A stretch of 64,000 bases of DNA. It comes from JAHJQZ01 sp963667595. GTDB lineage: Bacteria; Pseudomonadota; Alphaproteobacteria; Rhizobiales; Devosiaceae. Under the pieces are notes generated by a model. It was not told the origin of the DNA and did not search any database. It saw only the letters and a program-made list of their open reading frames with translations. This document shows positions 31,617 through 40,713 of this stretch, piece after piece. The stretch spans positions 62,001-126,000 of the forward strand of contig CAXXWD010000005.1 in NCBI GenBank assembly GCA_963667595.2, written 5' to 3'. The position numbers and the translations under genes are program-made. Every line of letters starts with the position of its first letter. Position 1 is the stretch's first letter.

Positions 31617-32606
31617 ATGGACTATCGTCGTCTTGGAAAATCCGGTCTCAAGGTTTCCGAATTCTCGTTCGGCGCCTGGGTCACCTTCGGCAAGCAGGTC
31701 GATATCGACGCCGCCGCGAAACTGATCGGCACCGCCTACGATGCCGGCGTCAATTTCTTCGACAATGCCGAAGGCTACGAAGCCGGCCGTGCCGAGGAAG
31801 TCATGGGCGAGGCGATCGCCCGGCTCGGGCTCAAGCGCGACACCTATGCCGTTTCGACCAAGGTGTTTTTCGGCGGCCCCGGCCCGCTGGATAAGGGGTT
31901 GAGCCGCAAACATATTTTCGATGCCTGCCACAACGGGATGAAACGGCTCAAGGTCGATTATCTCGACCTCTATTTCTGCCACAGGCCCGACATCGAGACC
32001 CCGATCGAGGAAACTGTCCGGGCAATGAGCGATCTCGTCACCCAGGGCAAGGTCATGTACTGGGGCACGTCCGAATGGTCGGCCCAGCAGATCACCGAGG
32101 CCTATGGTATCGCCCGCCAGTACAATCTGGTACCCCCGACCATGGAGCAGCCGCAATACAACCTGTTCGCCCGCGACAAGGTCGAAGGCGATTATGCGCC
32201 GCTCTACGAACTCGTCGGACTTGGCACCACCATCTGGTCGCCGCTGGCCTCCGGCTATCTGACCGGCAAATACAACAAGGGCATTCCCGCCGACAGCCGC
32301 TTCAACCTGCCCGGCTATGAATGGCTGAAACGCAGTTACGAAAGCCCCGAGGGCAAGGCCAAGATCGAAAAATCCATCGCACTCGAAAAGCTGGCGAACG
32401 ACGCCGGCATGAGTTTGACGCACATGTCGCTTCTGTGGTGCCTCGAAAATCCGCACGTCTCGACGGTCATTCTCGGCGCCTCCAAGCACGATCAGCTGGT
32501 CGACAATCTCGCCGCGCTCGATCACAAGGCCAAGATGACGCCCGACCTCGTTGCCGAGATCGAAAAGATCGTCGCCAACAAGCCTGCCGCGCCCGAACTG
32601 TTCTGA
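31617..32606 (+). CDS. Aldo/keto reductase (voltage-gated potassium channel beta-subunit-like)
   Basis: 329 aa from ATG 31617, with CCAGGAGT nine bases upstream. NADPH-dependent TIM-barrel oxidoreductase. Family motifs: MDYRRLGKSGLKVSEFSFG, FFDNAEGYEAGRAEEVMG (catalytic Asp and Tyr), AVSTKVFF (Lys), YLDLYFCHRPD (His), GTSEWSAQQI, and the C-terminal VSTVILGASKHDQLVDNL. The KVYGTSEW and potassium-channel-beta-like pattern puts it in the AKR6 group; E. coli YghZ is the closest well-studied relative, detoxifying methylglyoxal. Its own terminator follows. Confidence 0.92.
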   Translation: MDYRRLGKSGLKVSEFSFGAWVTFGKQVDIDAAAKLIGTAYDAGVNFFDNAEGYEAGRAEEVMGEAIARLGLKRDTYAVSTKVFFGGPGPLDKGLSRKHIFDACHNGMKRLKVDYLDLYFCHRPDIETPIEETVRAMSDLVTQGKVMYWGTSEWSAQQITEAYGIARQYNLVPPTMEQPQYNLFARDKVEGDYAPLYELVGLGTTIWSPLASGYLTGKYNKGIPADSRFNLPGYEWLKRSYESPEGKAKIEKSIALEKLANDAGMSLTHMSLLWCLENPHVSTVILGASKHDQLVDNLAALDHKAKMTPDLVAEIEKIVANKPAAPELF

Positions 32607-32626
32607 TCGCAACCAGTCTTTATCGG

Positions 32627-32658
32627 AAAAGGGGGACGGCACGGTCCCCCTTTTTTTA
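32627..32658. terminator. Bidirectional rho-independent terminator
   Basis: GGGGGAC (32631-32637) pairs perfectly with GTCCCCC (32644-32650), loop GGCACG. Seven T follow at 32651-32657 for the plus strand, and AAAA at 32627-32630 precedes it, giving TTTT for the minus strand. It separates the reductase from the convergent DUF4153 gene. Confidence 0.88.
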
Positions 32659-34401
32659 TTACGGCCGATCCGAAAACAACAGGCCGGACAGGCCGGTCAT
32701 GCCAAAAGGTGCGTCCGGCGCGGGTTGCTTGATCGTCACCTTGTCGGCGATCAGACGGAACTGTCGGGTATCGAGCGCAAAATCGATGGTGGGGTCGGCA
32801 AGCGTATTGGCGCTGATCTGTCCATCGAGCCAATCCGCAAGGTCGACCTCCGTCTGGAGATCCGCATTTTCTGGACTGGAGACCGACAACCGGCTTCCCG
32901 ACAGCATGGGAACGATGTCCGCCTGTGCCTGCGCCTCATCTCCGTGAAGGGATATTTCACCGAGAAGATAAGGCGTTGCGACAACGGAGACGGCGCTGGA
33001 AGGTGCGCGCGTCAGGGTGAACACCGTCAAGCTGCCGTTTCTGGTTCGGGCCGGCAAGCCGATCGACTCGGCGATGACGGTGGCCGAGCTATCGGCATCG
33101 GCATCATAGCCATGGCGCGCAATGATTTCGTCGAGGCGGGCCTTGCCCCTGTCATCCGCTTCGAGAAAATCGAGGGCGCTGCGCGCCTTCGACGCCAGTT
33201 CCGGCGTCCATGTCGCTCCGGATGGCGTCTGTGCCTCGGCAAGCGCCGTTTCGAACCGGTGCGCCTGATCGTTGACCGGCGCGGCCAGGAGATTGAACGG
33301 CCCGAAGCCGAGCACCAGGAAAACGAGACCGGCCAGCCCCGGTATGAGCCGGATGTCGCCATATCCGCCCGGCAGGAGATAGAAGAGGGCAAGAAGCACG
33401 GCCCAGACCCCGCCGCCGATCAACAACATGCGTTCCGGCGTCAATCCGTAGGCGTCAATGCGTTCGAAAAGCCCGAGCGCGAAAAGCGCGAGGGGCAGAA
33501 GCGTTGCCCAGAACCATGTTCGCCGGAACAGGCGCGACAGCACGTTTTTCCGCACGAAAACGGGATGAAGGACCAGCCAGTTGGCCGCGCCGGTAACGAC
33601 GAAACTGAGCACCAGCCAACCGAGCACGCCGACCGGCAACGTCCGGGTGATCGCGATCTGGACGGTATAGGCGACAAGAATGAGGGTATAGACGGCCAGA
33701 AGCGGGGTCAGGATGTATTGCCCGAGAAAACCGATGGCCTGGGTCAGGAAGTCGGGATTTTCCTGCGTGTCCCGGTCATAGGCATCGAGCGCGGGCAAGA
33801 CGGCCAGCCAATAGAGCGGCGCCAGCAAGAGGAAGACGACCGGCAACACCCAATTGCCGAGCAGATCCCAGATCTCGATGCCGAACAGGAGGTCGAGCGA
33901 TCTGTCGATGGCCAGAAGACCGATGAGCAGCACCACCGAGGCGGCAATGGCAATGCCGCCCGAGATGACCGCACGCTGGTTGAACCACCAGAACCGGTCT
34001 TCCGTTTCAACGCGCTTTGTCCCCTCACCAATGTGGGTGAAGCCCGAAACGGAAAGCCACATCACCGCCGCCGCCGGCAGGATCGGCAAGGCCATCCAGC
34101 CCGTGTCGCGCAGCTGAAACAGGATCGGCGTCACGAGCGGCAACACATAGGCGAGGACGATGCCCGTCCATCGCCAGTCGGGCCGGCTTTCGATGAACAA
34201 TCGCCCGGCCAGCGCCAGGACGAACCCGGTTCCCATGCCGGCGAACAGCCTGACACCATCTTCATCCGAAAGCGCGGCAAACCCGTTGATCATCATAAGC
34301 GCGACGACAGTCATCGCCAGGCAGAACAGGATGGCGAGCGGAAAGCGCCTGAACACGCGCATCAGATCCGACGACCACAGACTCAAAGCGTCAAGTGTCA
34401 T
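32659..34401 (-). CDS. DUF4153 domain-containing membrane protein
   Basis: 580 aa from ATG 34401, with GGAAGGGAAC just upstream; a GTG at 34440 in the preceding gene end is an alternative. Twelve or so hydrophobic segments fill residues 15 to about 385, followed by a hydrophilic C-terminal half of 190 residues. DUF4153 motifs include LLGLLAIDRSLDLLFG, LDAYDRDTQENPDFLTQAIGFLGQYILTPLL and VYTLILVAYTVQI. No catalytic residues are evident. Function unknown. It is the last gene of the yajC-secDF run, 14 bases after the squalene-synthase-like gene. Confidence 0.85.
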   Translation of the reverse strand: MTLDALSLWSSDLMRVFRRFPLAILFCLAMTVVALMMINGFAALSDEDGVRLFAGMGTGFVLALAGRLFIESRPDWRWTGIVLAYVLPLVTPILFQLRDTGWMALPILPAAAVMWLSVSGFTHIGEGTKRVETEDRFWWFNQRAVISGGIAIAASVVLLIGLLAIDRSLDLLFGIEIWDLLGNWVLPVVFLLLAPLYWLAVLPALDAYDRDTQENPDFLTQAIGFLGQYILTPLLAVYTLILVAYTVQIAITRTLPVGVLGWLVLSFVVTGAANWLVLHPVFVRKNVLSRLFRRTWFWATLLPLALFALGLFERIDAYGLTPERMLLIGGGVWAVLLALFYLLPGGYGDIRLIPGLAGLVFLVLGFGPFNLLAAPVNDQAHRFETALAEAQTPSGATWTPELASKARSALDFLEADDRGKARLDEIIARHGYDADADSSATVIAESIGLPARTRNGSLTVFTLTRAPSSAVSVVATPYLLGEISLHGDEAQAQADIVPMLSGSRLSVSSPENADLQTEVDLADWLDGQISANTLADPTIDFALDTRQFRLIADKVTIKQPAPDAPFGMTGLSGLLFSDRP

Positions 34402-34415
34402 GTTCCCTTCCCCTA

Positions 34416-35249
34416 TCAGGCAAGGGTAATGCCGAACCACATAAGCCTCAAAAGGCTCAGCCAGTCGGCACGTGGTACCGGCGGCAGGAAGGGATCGGCA
34501 CGACCATTTGCCCGTGTATCAAGGAGTGCGATTGGGGCGAAAGCCGGGCGAAGGGTCCGCGGCATCGCCTTGAGCGCCAAACGGGCCTTGTCGAGATGCT
34601 CCGTTCCGAGCATGCGGCAACGCTCGAGCGCCGCTCGTATGGACGGCGTATCGCGCCGCGCGAAAATTTCGGTCTCGGAGACCCCTTCCGCCTGAAACAG
34701 GTCGAGGGGCAAAAAGAGCCGGTTGCGCGCCGCATTGAAGCCGAAGGCGCGGATATGACCGAAACAGGCAAGGGCCACCCCGAGATGGCCGGCCGCATCG
34801 CCGTTTTCCGGCGGCGCGCCGTCATTGAGAATGCTTGCCGCCAGATGCAGGGGAACCGAAACCGTCTCGCCGGCATAGGTCTCGAAACCCGCAACGTCCG
34901 GCATCGGATCGGCATAAAGATCGAAACGCCGCGCCGCGATGAGGTTCTGCAAAGGCGCGGCCGGCAATCCGTAACGCGCAATAACCGTCATCAACGCCGC
35001 CGCCAGCGGATTCTGGCGCGCCTCGCCACGCGCCTCGCCGGACAAGAGATCGGACCACCATTGCAGGCGGATTTCGCCCGGCATCGGGTCGCGAACCCTT
35101 TCGCCCACCGTCGCGATTTCGCTGAGGGCGGCATAAAGCCCCTGAACGGCGCTTCGGTGCGGTTCGGCAAGGATCAAGGTCGCATAATAACGGTCGCGGT
35201 CGAGCGTTTTCAGCGTCTCGGCGACCGTGTTCATGTCGTTATTTGCCAT
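34416..35249 (-). CDS. Squalene/phytoene synthase-like protein (NDUFAF6 type)
   Basis: 277 aa. All-alpha isoprenyl-synthase fold: RDRYYATLILAEPHRSAVQGLYAALSEIATV (residues 17-47), PGEIRLQWWSDLLSG, and the middle AAGHLGVALACFGHIRAFGF. The usual metal-binding DxxxD clusters of true squalene synthases are absent, so catalysis is doubtful. In mitochondria the homologue NDUFAF6 is an assembly factor of complex I, and the alphaproteobacterial gene sits beside the NDUFAF3-like Mth938 gene as here. Translation is coupled to that gene (stop TAA shares its last A with the ATG). Confidence 0.88.
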   Translation of the reverse strand: MANNDMNTVAETLKTLDRDRYYATLILAEPHRSAVQGLYAALSEIATVGERVRDPMPGEIRLQWWSDLLSGEARGEARQNPLAAALMTVIARYGLPAAPLQNLIAARRFDLYADPMPDVAGFETYAGETVSVPLHLAASILNDGAPPENGDAAGHLGVALACFGHIRAFGFNAARNRLFLPLDLFQAEGVSETEIFARRDTPSIRAALERCRMLGTEHLDKARLALKAMPRTLRPAFAPIALLDTRANGRADPFLPPVPRADWLSLLRLMWFGITLA

Positions 35250-35653
35250 TATCTGCCCGCGTCAGCTACGGCAATCAACGCCGCGCCGATGGCGCGTTTT
35301 TCGGCGAACAGGAGATTGTAGGTCCGCGCCGCGCTACCGGTCGAGGATGGTTCGACCACGATGCCCCGATCACGGAAGGCCTGCCGAAGGAATGGCGGCA
35401 GCGGCTGGAAGCGGTCTCCCGTGCCGATCAACAGGATTTCGAGCCCGATGGCGTCGGCGAAGATCGGTTCCAGCGTTTCGAGCGTGATCTCGTCAGGCGC
35501 CGTCACGGGCCAGGCATGCATGCCGGACGGCAGGCAGAGCAGAGACCCGCGATGCGACATCTCGGCAAAGCGGAACCCGCCATTGCCATAGGCATCGAGT
35601 CCGACCTGATAGGGATAATGTCCCTGCTCCGCGCTCCATTCAGACGGCGGCAC
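35249..35653 (-). CDS. Mth938-like domain protein (NDUFAF3 homologue)
   Basis: 134 aa. DUF498/Mth938 family: GLDAYGNGGFRFAEMSHRGSLLCLPSGMHAW, EILLIGTGDRFQPLPPFLR, and TYNLLFAEKRAIGAALIAV. The human homologue NDUFAF3 helps assemble complex I, and the bacterial gene is typically found after secDF. Its start lies within the last codons of secDF (14-base overlap), and its stop overlaps the next gene, so the three are translationally coupled. Confidence 0.92.
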   Translation of the reverse strand: MPPSEWSAEQGHYPYQVGLDAYGNGGFRFAEMSHRGSLLCLPSGMHAWPVTAPDEITLETLEPIFADAIGLEILLIGTGDRFQPLPPFLRQAFRDRGIVVEPSSTGSAARTYNLLFAEKRAIGAALIAVADAGR

Positions 35654-38207
35654 CGTCGGCCCGCCTCTCGGCTTTCTTCGCCTTCTCCACCGGCGCCTTG
35701 TTCTTGAGCCCCATAAGGGTCAACAGAGGCGAGGCGATGAAGATGGACGAATAGGTGCCGACCACGACGCCCCATGTCATGGACAGGGTGAACCCGCGAA
35801 TGACTTCGCCACCGAAGATCACCAGCGCCAGAAGCGCGAGGATGGTGGTGAACGAGGTCAGCGTCGTCCGGCCCAAGGTCGAGTTGATCGAATCGTCGAG
35901 CAACTGGATGAGCGGGACCTTGCGGAACTTGCGCATGAATTCGCGAATTCGGTCGTAGACCACCACGGTATCGTTGAGCGAATAGCCGACGATGGTCAAA
36001 ACCGCCGCGATACTGGAGAGGTTGAACTCGATTCCGAGGATCGAATAGAAGCCGATGGTCAGGATGACGTCATGGGTCGTGGCCAGAACGGCGCCGACGG
36101 CGAACTGCCATTCGAACCGGAACCAGATGTACAAGAGGATGGCGAACAGCGCGACGACCACGGCGATGGTGCCCGCGACCGCCAGCTCACCGGAAACGGT
36201 CGGACCGACGGTCTCGGTCTTCAGAGCCTCGTACTTGGCCGGATCGAGCACATCCTGCACCTTGTGAATCGCCACCTGCTGGGCGGTGTCGCCGCCCGGC
36301 TGCGTTTCGATGCGCAGGGAAATGGTCTGCTCGCCCGTCGAGAAATCGGTCAGCGTCTGCACCACCACGTCGCCGAGATCGAGAGGCGTTATCTGAGCGC
36401 GTACGTCGGCGATGTCTTCGACCGACACGATCTTGTTCGGCGTCTGCAGCAGAAGTGTCGAACCGCCCTTGAAATCGATGCCGAGGTTGAGTCCCACGGT
36501 GAAGAACAACACGATCGATCCGATGATGGCGAGGCCCGAAAACGCCATGGCGATCTTGCGCCAGGCCATGAACGTAATCTTGGTTCCATCCGGAACGAAG
36601 CGAAAGAACTGCATTTTCAGCGACTTCGGGCGGAACCACGCATACCACCTGCCGACGATGAACAGGGTCACGAGATAGGCGGTGAACAGGGTGGTCATGA
36701 TGCCCAGGGCCAGCGTCACGGCGAAGCCCTGCACCGAGCCGGACCCGAGGAAAAACAGAATGACGGCGGCAATCAGCGTCGTGATGTTGGCATCCATGAT
36801 GGTGCCGATGGCACGCTGGAAGCCCGCTTCAATCGCCTGGACCGGCGTTCGTCCGCCGCGCTGTTCTTCCCGTATGCGCTCGTAAATCAGCACGTTGGCA
36901 TCGACCGCCATGCCGATGGTCAGAACGATACCAGCGATACCGGGCAAGGTTAGCGTCGCCCCCAGCATCGACAGGGCGCCGAGCAGCATGACGATGTTGA
37001 TGATCAGGGACATAACAGCGAAAACGCCGAACAGCCCGTAGGCGAGGATCATGAAGACCATCACCCCGATGGCCCCGATGACGCCGGCGAAAACGCCCGA
37101 CTGGACGCTGTCCGCGCCGAGGCTCGGGCCGACGGAGCGTTCCTCGATGATATCGAGGGTTGCCGGCAAGGCGCCGGCGCGCAGCAGCACCGCCAGATCG
37201 TTGGCCGACTGGGTGGTGAAGTTGCCCGAAATCTGGCCAGACCCGCCGGTAATGGCGGTCTGGATCACCGGCGCGGTGATCACCTGACCATCGAGAACGA
37301 TGGCGAAGCGCTTGCCGACATTGGCCGAGGTGATCTCGGAAAAGACGATGGCCCCGCGCGTGTCGAACCGGAAGGTGACGATGGGTTGCGATGTGCGCTG
37401 GTCGTAGCCCGCCTGCGCATCGGTCAGGCTTTCGCCGCCGAGCGCGACGTCCTCGTAAAGAAGCTCGCTGCCATTGCCATTGGAATTGGGGACAATCTCG
37501 GTGCCCGCCGGCAGGCCCTGCTTCTCGGCCTGTGCCGCCGACATGCCTTCATAGACCAGATGGAAGGTCAGGCGGGCCGTACGCGAAATGATGTCCTTGA
37601 GCCGGGTGGAGTCCTCGAAACCCGGCACCTCGACGAGCACGCGGTCATTGCCCTGCCGCTGGATGATCGGCTCGGTCGTGCCCAGTTCGTCAATACGCTT
37701 GCGGATGACTTCGATCGACTGGCTCACAAGCGCCGTCATGCGCTTTTCGACGCCAGCCTCGGTCAGGCTGACATCGATCTTGCCGTCTTCCGGCGCCGTA
37801 ACCTCAAGCTCGGCCGTGCCGCCGATATTGAACATGCTGGCATAGGAATCGAGCGATTTGATCACGTCGACCGCCTCGGCCGTACGCACTGGATCGGTCA
37901 GTTCGACGTGCAGCGTGTCGCCATCGGTCGAGATCAGGTTGCCGATGCCCTTGTCGTTGGCCAGCGTCGAACGGATATCCCGCCTCAGCTCCTTGATCCG
38001 TTCGGTCACAATGCTTTCGCGATCCACCTGCAGCAACAGGTGCGAACCGCCCTGAAGATCAAGGCCAAGCACGATCTGGCGCTTGGGCAGGAAATCGGGC
38101 CAGGCACTCAGAACCGAAGCCGGAAGAAGATTGGGAAGCAGGAACAGCACGCCCAGCAAACTGGCAAGGGCGATGATGACTGTTCGCATCGGTGAGAACT
38201 GAAGCAT
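35640..38207 (-). CDS. secDF: Fused protein translocase subunit SecDF
   Basis: 855 aa. Membrane proteins that pull exported proteins through SecYEG using the proton gradient. SecD half: first membrane helix at about residues 7-27, periplasmic P1 region with LDLQGGSHLLLQVD and the SecD fold, then the helix bundle with GMAVDANVLIYERIREE. SecF half begins near residue 550 (FMAWRKIAMAFSGLAIIGSI), has DFKGGSTLLLQTP, then a second bundle with GYSLNDTVVVYDRIREF. Fusion of the two is normal in this group. The gene follows yajC by 36 bases. Confidence 0.97.
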   Translation of the reverse strand: MLQFSPMRTVIIALASLLGVLFLLPNLLPASVLSAWPDFLPKRQIVLGLDLQGGSHLLLQVDRESIVTERIKELRRDIRSTLANDKGIGNLISTDGDTLHVELTDPVRTAEAVDVIKSLDSYASMFNIGGTAELEVTAPEDGKIDVSLTEAGVEKRMTALVSQSIEVIRKRIDELGTTEPIIQRQGNDRVLVEVPGFEDSTRLKDIISRTARLTFHLVYEGMSAAQAEKQGLPAGTEIVPNSNGNGSELLYEDVALGGESLTDAQAGYDQRTSQPIVTFRFDTRGAIVFSEITSANVGKRFAIVLDGQVITAPVIQTAITGGSGQISGNFTTQSANDLAVLLRAGALPATLDIIEERSVGPSLGADSVQSGVFAGVIGAIGVMVFMILAYGLFGVFAVMSLIINIVMLLGALSMLGATLTLPGIAGIVLTIGMAVDANVLIYERIREEQRGGRTPVQAIEAGFQRAIGTIMDANITTLIAAVILFFLGSGSVQGFAVTLALGIMTTLFTAYLVTLFIVGRWYAWFRPKSLKMQFFRFVPDGTKITFMAWRKIAMAFSGLAIIGSIVLFFTVGLNLGIDFKGGSTLLLQTPNKIVSVEDIADVRAQITPLDLGDVVVQTLTDFSTGEQTISLRIETQPGGDTAQQVAIHKVQDVLDPAKYEALKTETVGPTVSGELAVAGTIAVVVALFAILLYIWFRFEWQFAVGAVLATTHDVILTIGFYSILGIEFNLSSIAAVLTIVGYSLNDTVVVYDRIREFMRKFRKVPLIQLLDDSINSTLGRTTLTSFTTILALLALVIFGGEVIRGFTLSMTWGVVVGTYSSIFIASPLLTLMGLKNKAPVEKAKKAERRADGAAV

Positions 38208-38243
38208 TGACGGCGTGTCCGGAAGTCGTGGACGAAAAGGGTA

Positions 38244-38585
38244 TTATTTATTGTCGTTGATCGGTTCGGGCTTGGAACGCACTTCGGCGACCATGCCACG
38301 AACGATCTTGACCTTGACGCCCTGGGAAATCTCGACTTCCAGGTCCTCCTTGTCGACGGCACGGCTGACCTTGCCGACGATACCGCCATTGGTCACGATC
38401 GTGTCGCCACGCGAGATCGCCGCCAACATGGCCGCATGTTCCTTGGCACGCTTTTGCTGGGGCCGGATCAGAAAGAACCAGAACACGACCACCATCAAAA
38501 CGATGGGGACCAGGTTCAGCATAATCGCGTCCATTCCACCGGCGCCGGCGCCTGCCGCCTGCGCATATGCGGGGGTTACAAACAT
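38244..38585 (-). CDS. yajC: Preprotein translocase subunit YajC
   Basis: 113 aa. One N-terminal membrane helix (AIMLNLVPIVLMVVVFWFFLIRPQQKR) followed by the soluble domain with GDTIVTNGGIVGKV and VKVKIVRGMVAEV. Small auxiliary subunit of the SecDF complex. A hydrophobic, Ala/Gly-rich extension (residues 1-20) precedes the helix. It is the first gene of the secDF unit; the DUF815 gene is divergent, so promoters for both lie in 38586-38734. Confidence 0.96.
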   Translation of the reverse strand: MFVTPAYAQAAGAGAGGMDAIMLNLVPIVLMVVVFWFFLIRPQQKRAKEHAAMLAAISRGDTIVTNGGIVGKVSRAVDKEDLEVEISQGVKVKIVRGMVAEVRSKPEPINDNK

Positions 38586-38734
38586 ACACTCGCTCCTTGG
38601 GGTCGGCTTGTCATAAAGGTGCAGCCCATATCATAAAGGCGGCAAAGTCGCGACACTGAGGCCGCGTCAAAATCGCGCGACTATACCGTCGCGTCCCCTC
38701 GAATGCAAAGGCTAAGCGCCGGCATTTCCAGACT

Positions 38735-39622
38735 GTGAGGCACCTGGTGCAAGAGACTGACTTATCTGAACAAATTTTGTCACGTTTGGACCGTATCGTC
38801 ACCGCGCTCGACCGGCTTTCCGGCGTTACGACGCCCGAAGCCGTCGTTCTCGGCAAAGCAAACGGTTATCACTGGGACGGCCGCACCGGCACTCTTGTGC
38901 CCGTTTCGCGCATCAATGCTGTCCCCTATGCGCTGCTCAAGGGGCTCGACAGCGTGCTGCCGGCGCTTTTGAGCAACACCGAACAATTTGCCCGCGGGCA
39001 TGGCGCCAACAACGTGTTGCTCTGGGGGGCGCGCGGCATGGGCAAGTCCTCGGCGATCAAGGCGGTCCATGAGCGGGTCATGTCCGGACTGCCCGCCGGC
39101 CAGCGACTCGTTCTGGTGGAGATCAACCGCGAGGACATCGAGACCCTGCCCGCCTTGATGCGCCTGCTGACCGCGTTGCCGGCGCGTTTCATCGTTTTTT
39201 GCGACGATCTGAGCTTCGATGGTGAGGAAACGAGCTACAAATCCCTCAAAAGCATTCTCGACGGGGGCATTGAGGGCCGGCCGGAGAATGTGGTGTTCTA
39301 CGCCACCTCCAACCGCCGCCATCTGATGCCGCGCGACATGATTGACAACGAGCGGTCAACCGCCATCAATCCCGGCGAGGCGATCGAGGAAAAAGTGTCG
39401 CTTTCCGACCGGTTCGGGCTGTGGCTCGGTTTCCACAACTGCGATCAGGACACCTATCTCGACATGGTCTTTTCCTATGTCGCGCATTATCGCATCCCTT
39501 TCGAACGGGACATGTTGAGGGCCCGGGCCATCGAATGGGCCCAGACGCGCGGCGCCCGCTCCGGCCGTGTCGCCATTCAGCTCGTGACCCAGCTCGCCGG
39601 CGAGGCGGGAATGGATATCTAG
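38735..39622 (+). CDS. DUF815 family AAA-like ATPase
   Basis: 295 aa from GTG 38735; a GTG at 38747 is also possible. Walker A motif GARGMGKSS at 98-106, Walker B FIVFCDDLSF, a sensor region VVFYATSNRRHLMPRDM, and a DUF815-specific end SLSDRFGLWLGFHNCDQDTYL. The family is related to clamp-loader-like AAA proteins and is often encoded next to yajC in this order. Biological role not established. Confidence 0.9.
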   Translation: MRHLVQETDLSEQILSRLDRIVTALDRLSGVTTPEAVVLGKANGYHWDGRTGTLVPVSRINAVPYALLKGLDSVLPALLSNTEQFARGHGANNVLLWGARGMGKSSAIKAVHERVMSGLPAGQRLVLVEINREDIETLPALMRLLTALPARFIVFCDDLSFDGEETSYKSLKSILDGGIEGRPENVVFYATSNRRHLMPRDMIDNERSTAINPGEAIEEKVSLSDRFGLWLGFHNCDQDTYLDMVFSYVAHYRIPFERDMLRARAIEWAQTRGARSGRVAIQLVTQLAGEAGMDI

Positions 39623-39805
39623 CTTATCCCTCCCCTTTTCCTTTTGGGATAACTTATTGACCTTTAACGACTTATTCCGGAAGGCCGGTCATGGCGGCAG
39701 GCGCGACGCGCCCATTCTCACCGGATCGCATGCGACAACACGAGGATTGGGACACGGGGCGCGTTATACGATATGCATGTCCTTCCGGCGAAAGGCAGGT
39801 GTGTC

Positions 39806-40663
39806 ATGAAAGGTATTTTGTCCATCCAATCCCACGTTACTTTCGGCCATGCCGGCAACAGCGCGGCCGTGTTTCCCATGCAGCGCATGGGCCATGAGGT
39901 CTGGCCGATCCACACGGTCCATTTTTCCAATCACACCCAGTATCCGCAAAAATGGACGGGCACCGCCGTTTCCGGTCAAGCCATCGGCGAGATCTTCGAA
40001 GGGCTGGTTCACCTCGGCATTCTCGGCGATATCGACGCGATCGTGACGGGCTATCTGGGCGATGCCTCCCAGTGCGAGGTCATCGCCGATATCGTCAGGG
40101 CGGTGAAGGCGGAAAACCCCGACTGCCTTTATGTCTGCGATCCGGTGATGGGCGATCCCGTCAAGGGCTGCATCGTCAGCGATGGCGTGGCCGAAAACCT
40201 CATCAGCATCCTGATGCCCATGGCCGACATCCTGGCGCCCAACCAGTTCGAACTGACCACGTTCACCGGTATCGACGTGCATAATCTCGACGACGCCATC
40301 GTCGCCGCAAAAAAGGCGCGCGCGCTCGGCCCGAAACTGGTTCTCGCCAAGAACCTTCATTCCCTGTCCGACGACGCTTTCTCCATGCTGCTTACGAACG
40401 CAGAGGGCGCCTATCTGGTTCAGCGGCCCCATCTCGACTTCCAACGGGAACCGGTCGGGGTCGGCGACATGATCACGGCGACTTTCACGGCCGGGCTGTT
40501 GGCGGGCAAAACACCCGTTGAAGCCCTTGAACACTGCAACAACGCCGTCTTCGGCGTGCTGAAAGCGACCGAGGCGGCCGGCGAATGGGAGCTGCAGACC
40601 ATCGCGGCGCAAAAGGAGTTCGAGGTGCCGACCAGCCAGTACAAGGCGGCGAAAAAGGCCTGA
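39806..40663 (+). CDS. pdxY: Pyridoxal kinase PdxY
   Basis: 285 aa from ATG 39806 (an upstream in-frame ATG at 39773 would add eleven residues). Salvages vitamin B6 by phosphorylating pyridoxal. Ribokinase fold: MKGILSIQSHVTFGHAGNSAA, CDPVMGD, ILAPNQFELTTFTGI, and the anion hole GVGDMITATFTAGLLAG with catalytic Asp. Length matches the family. No neighbouring genes of B6 metabolism; azlC follows on the same strand after 50 bases. Confidence 0.95.
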   Translation: MKGILSIQSHVTFGHAGNSAAVFPMQRMGHEVWPIHTVHFSNHTQYPQKWTGTAVSGQAIGEIFEGLVHLGILGDIDAIVTGYLGDASQCEVIADIVRAVKAENPDCLYVCDPVMGDPVKGCIVSDGVAENLISILMPMADILAPNQFELTTFTGIDVHNLDDAIVAAKKARALGPKLVLAKNLHSLSDDAFSMLLTNAEGAYLVQRPHLDFQREPVGVGDMITATFTAGLLAGKTPVEALEHCNNAVFGVLKATEAAGEWELQTIAAQKEFEVPTSQYKAAKKA

Positions 40664-40713
40664 GCCCGAGTTGTGAAACCGTCGCACCTGATGGTGATAT
40701 CGGCGTGAGGTCC

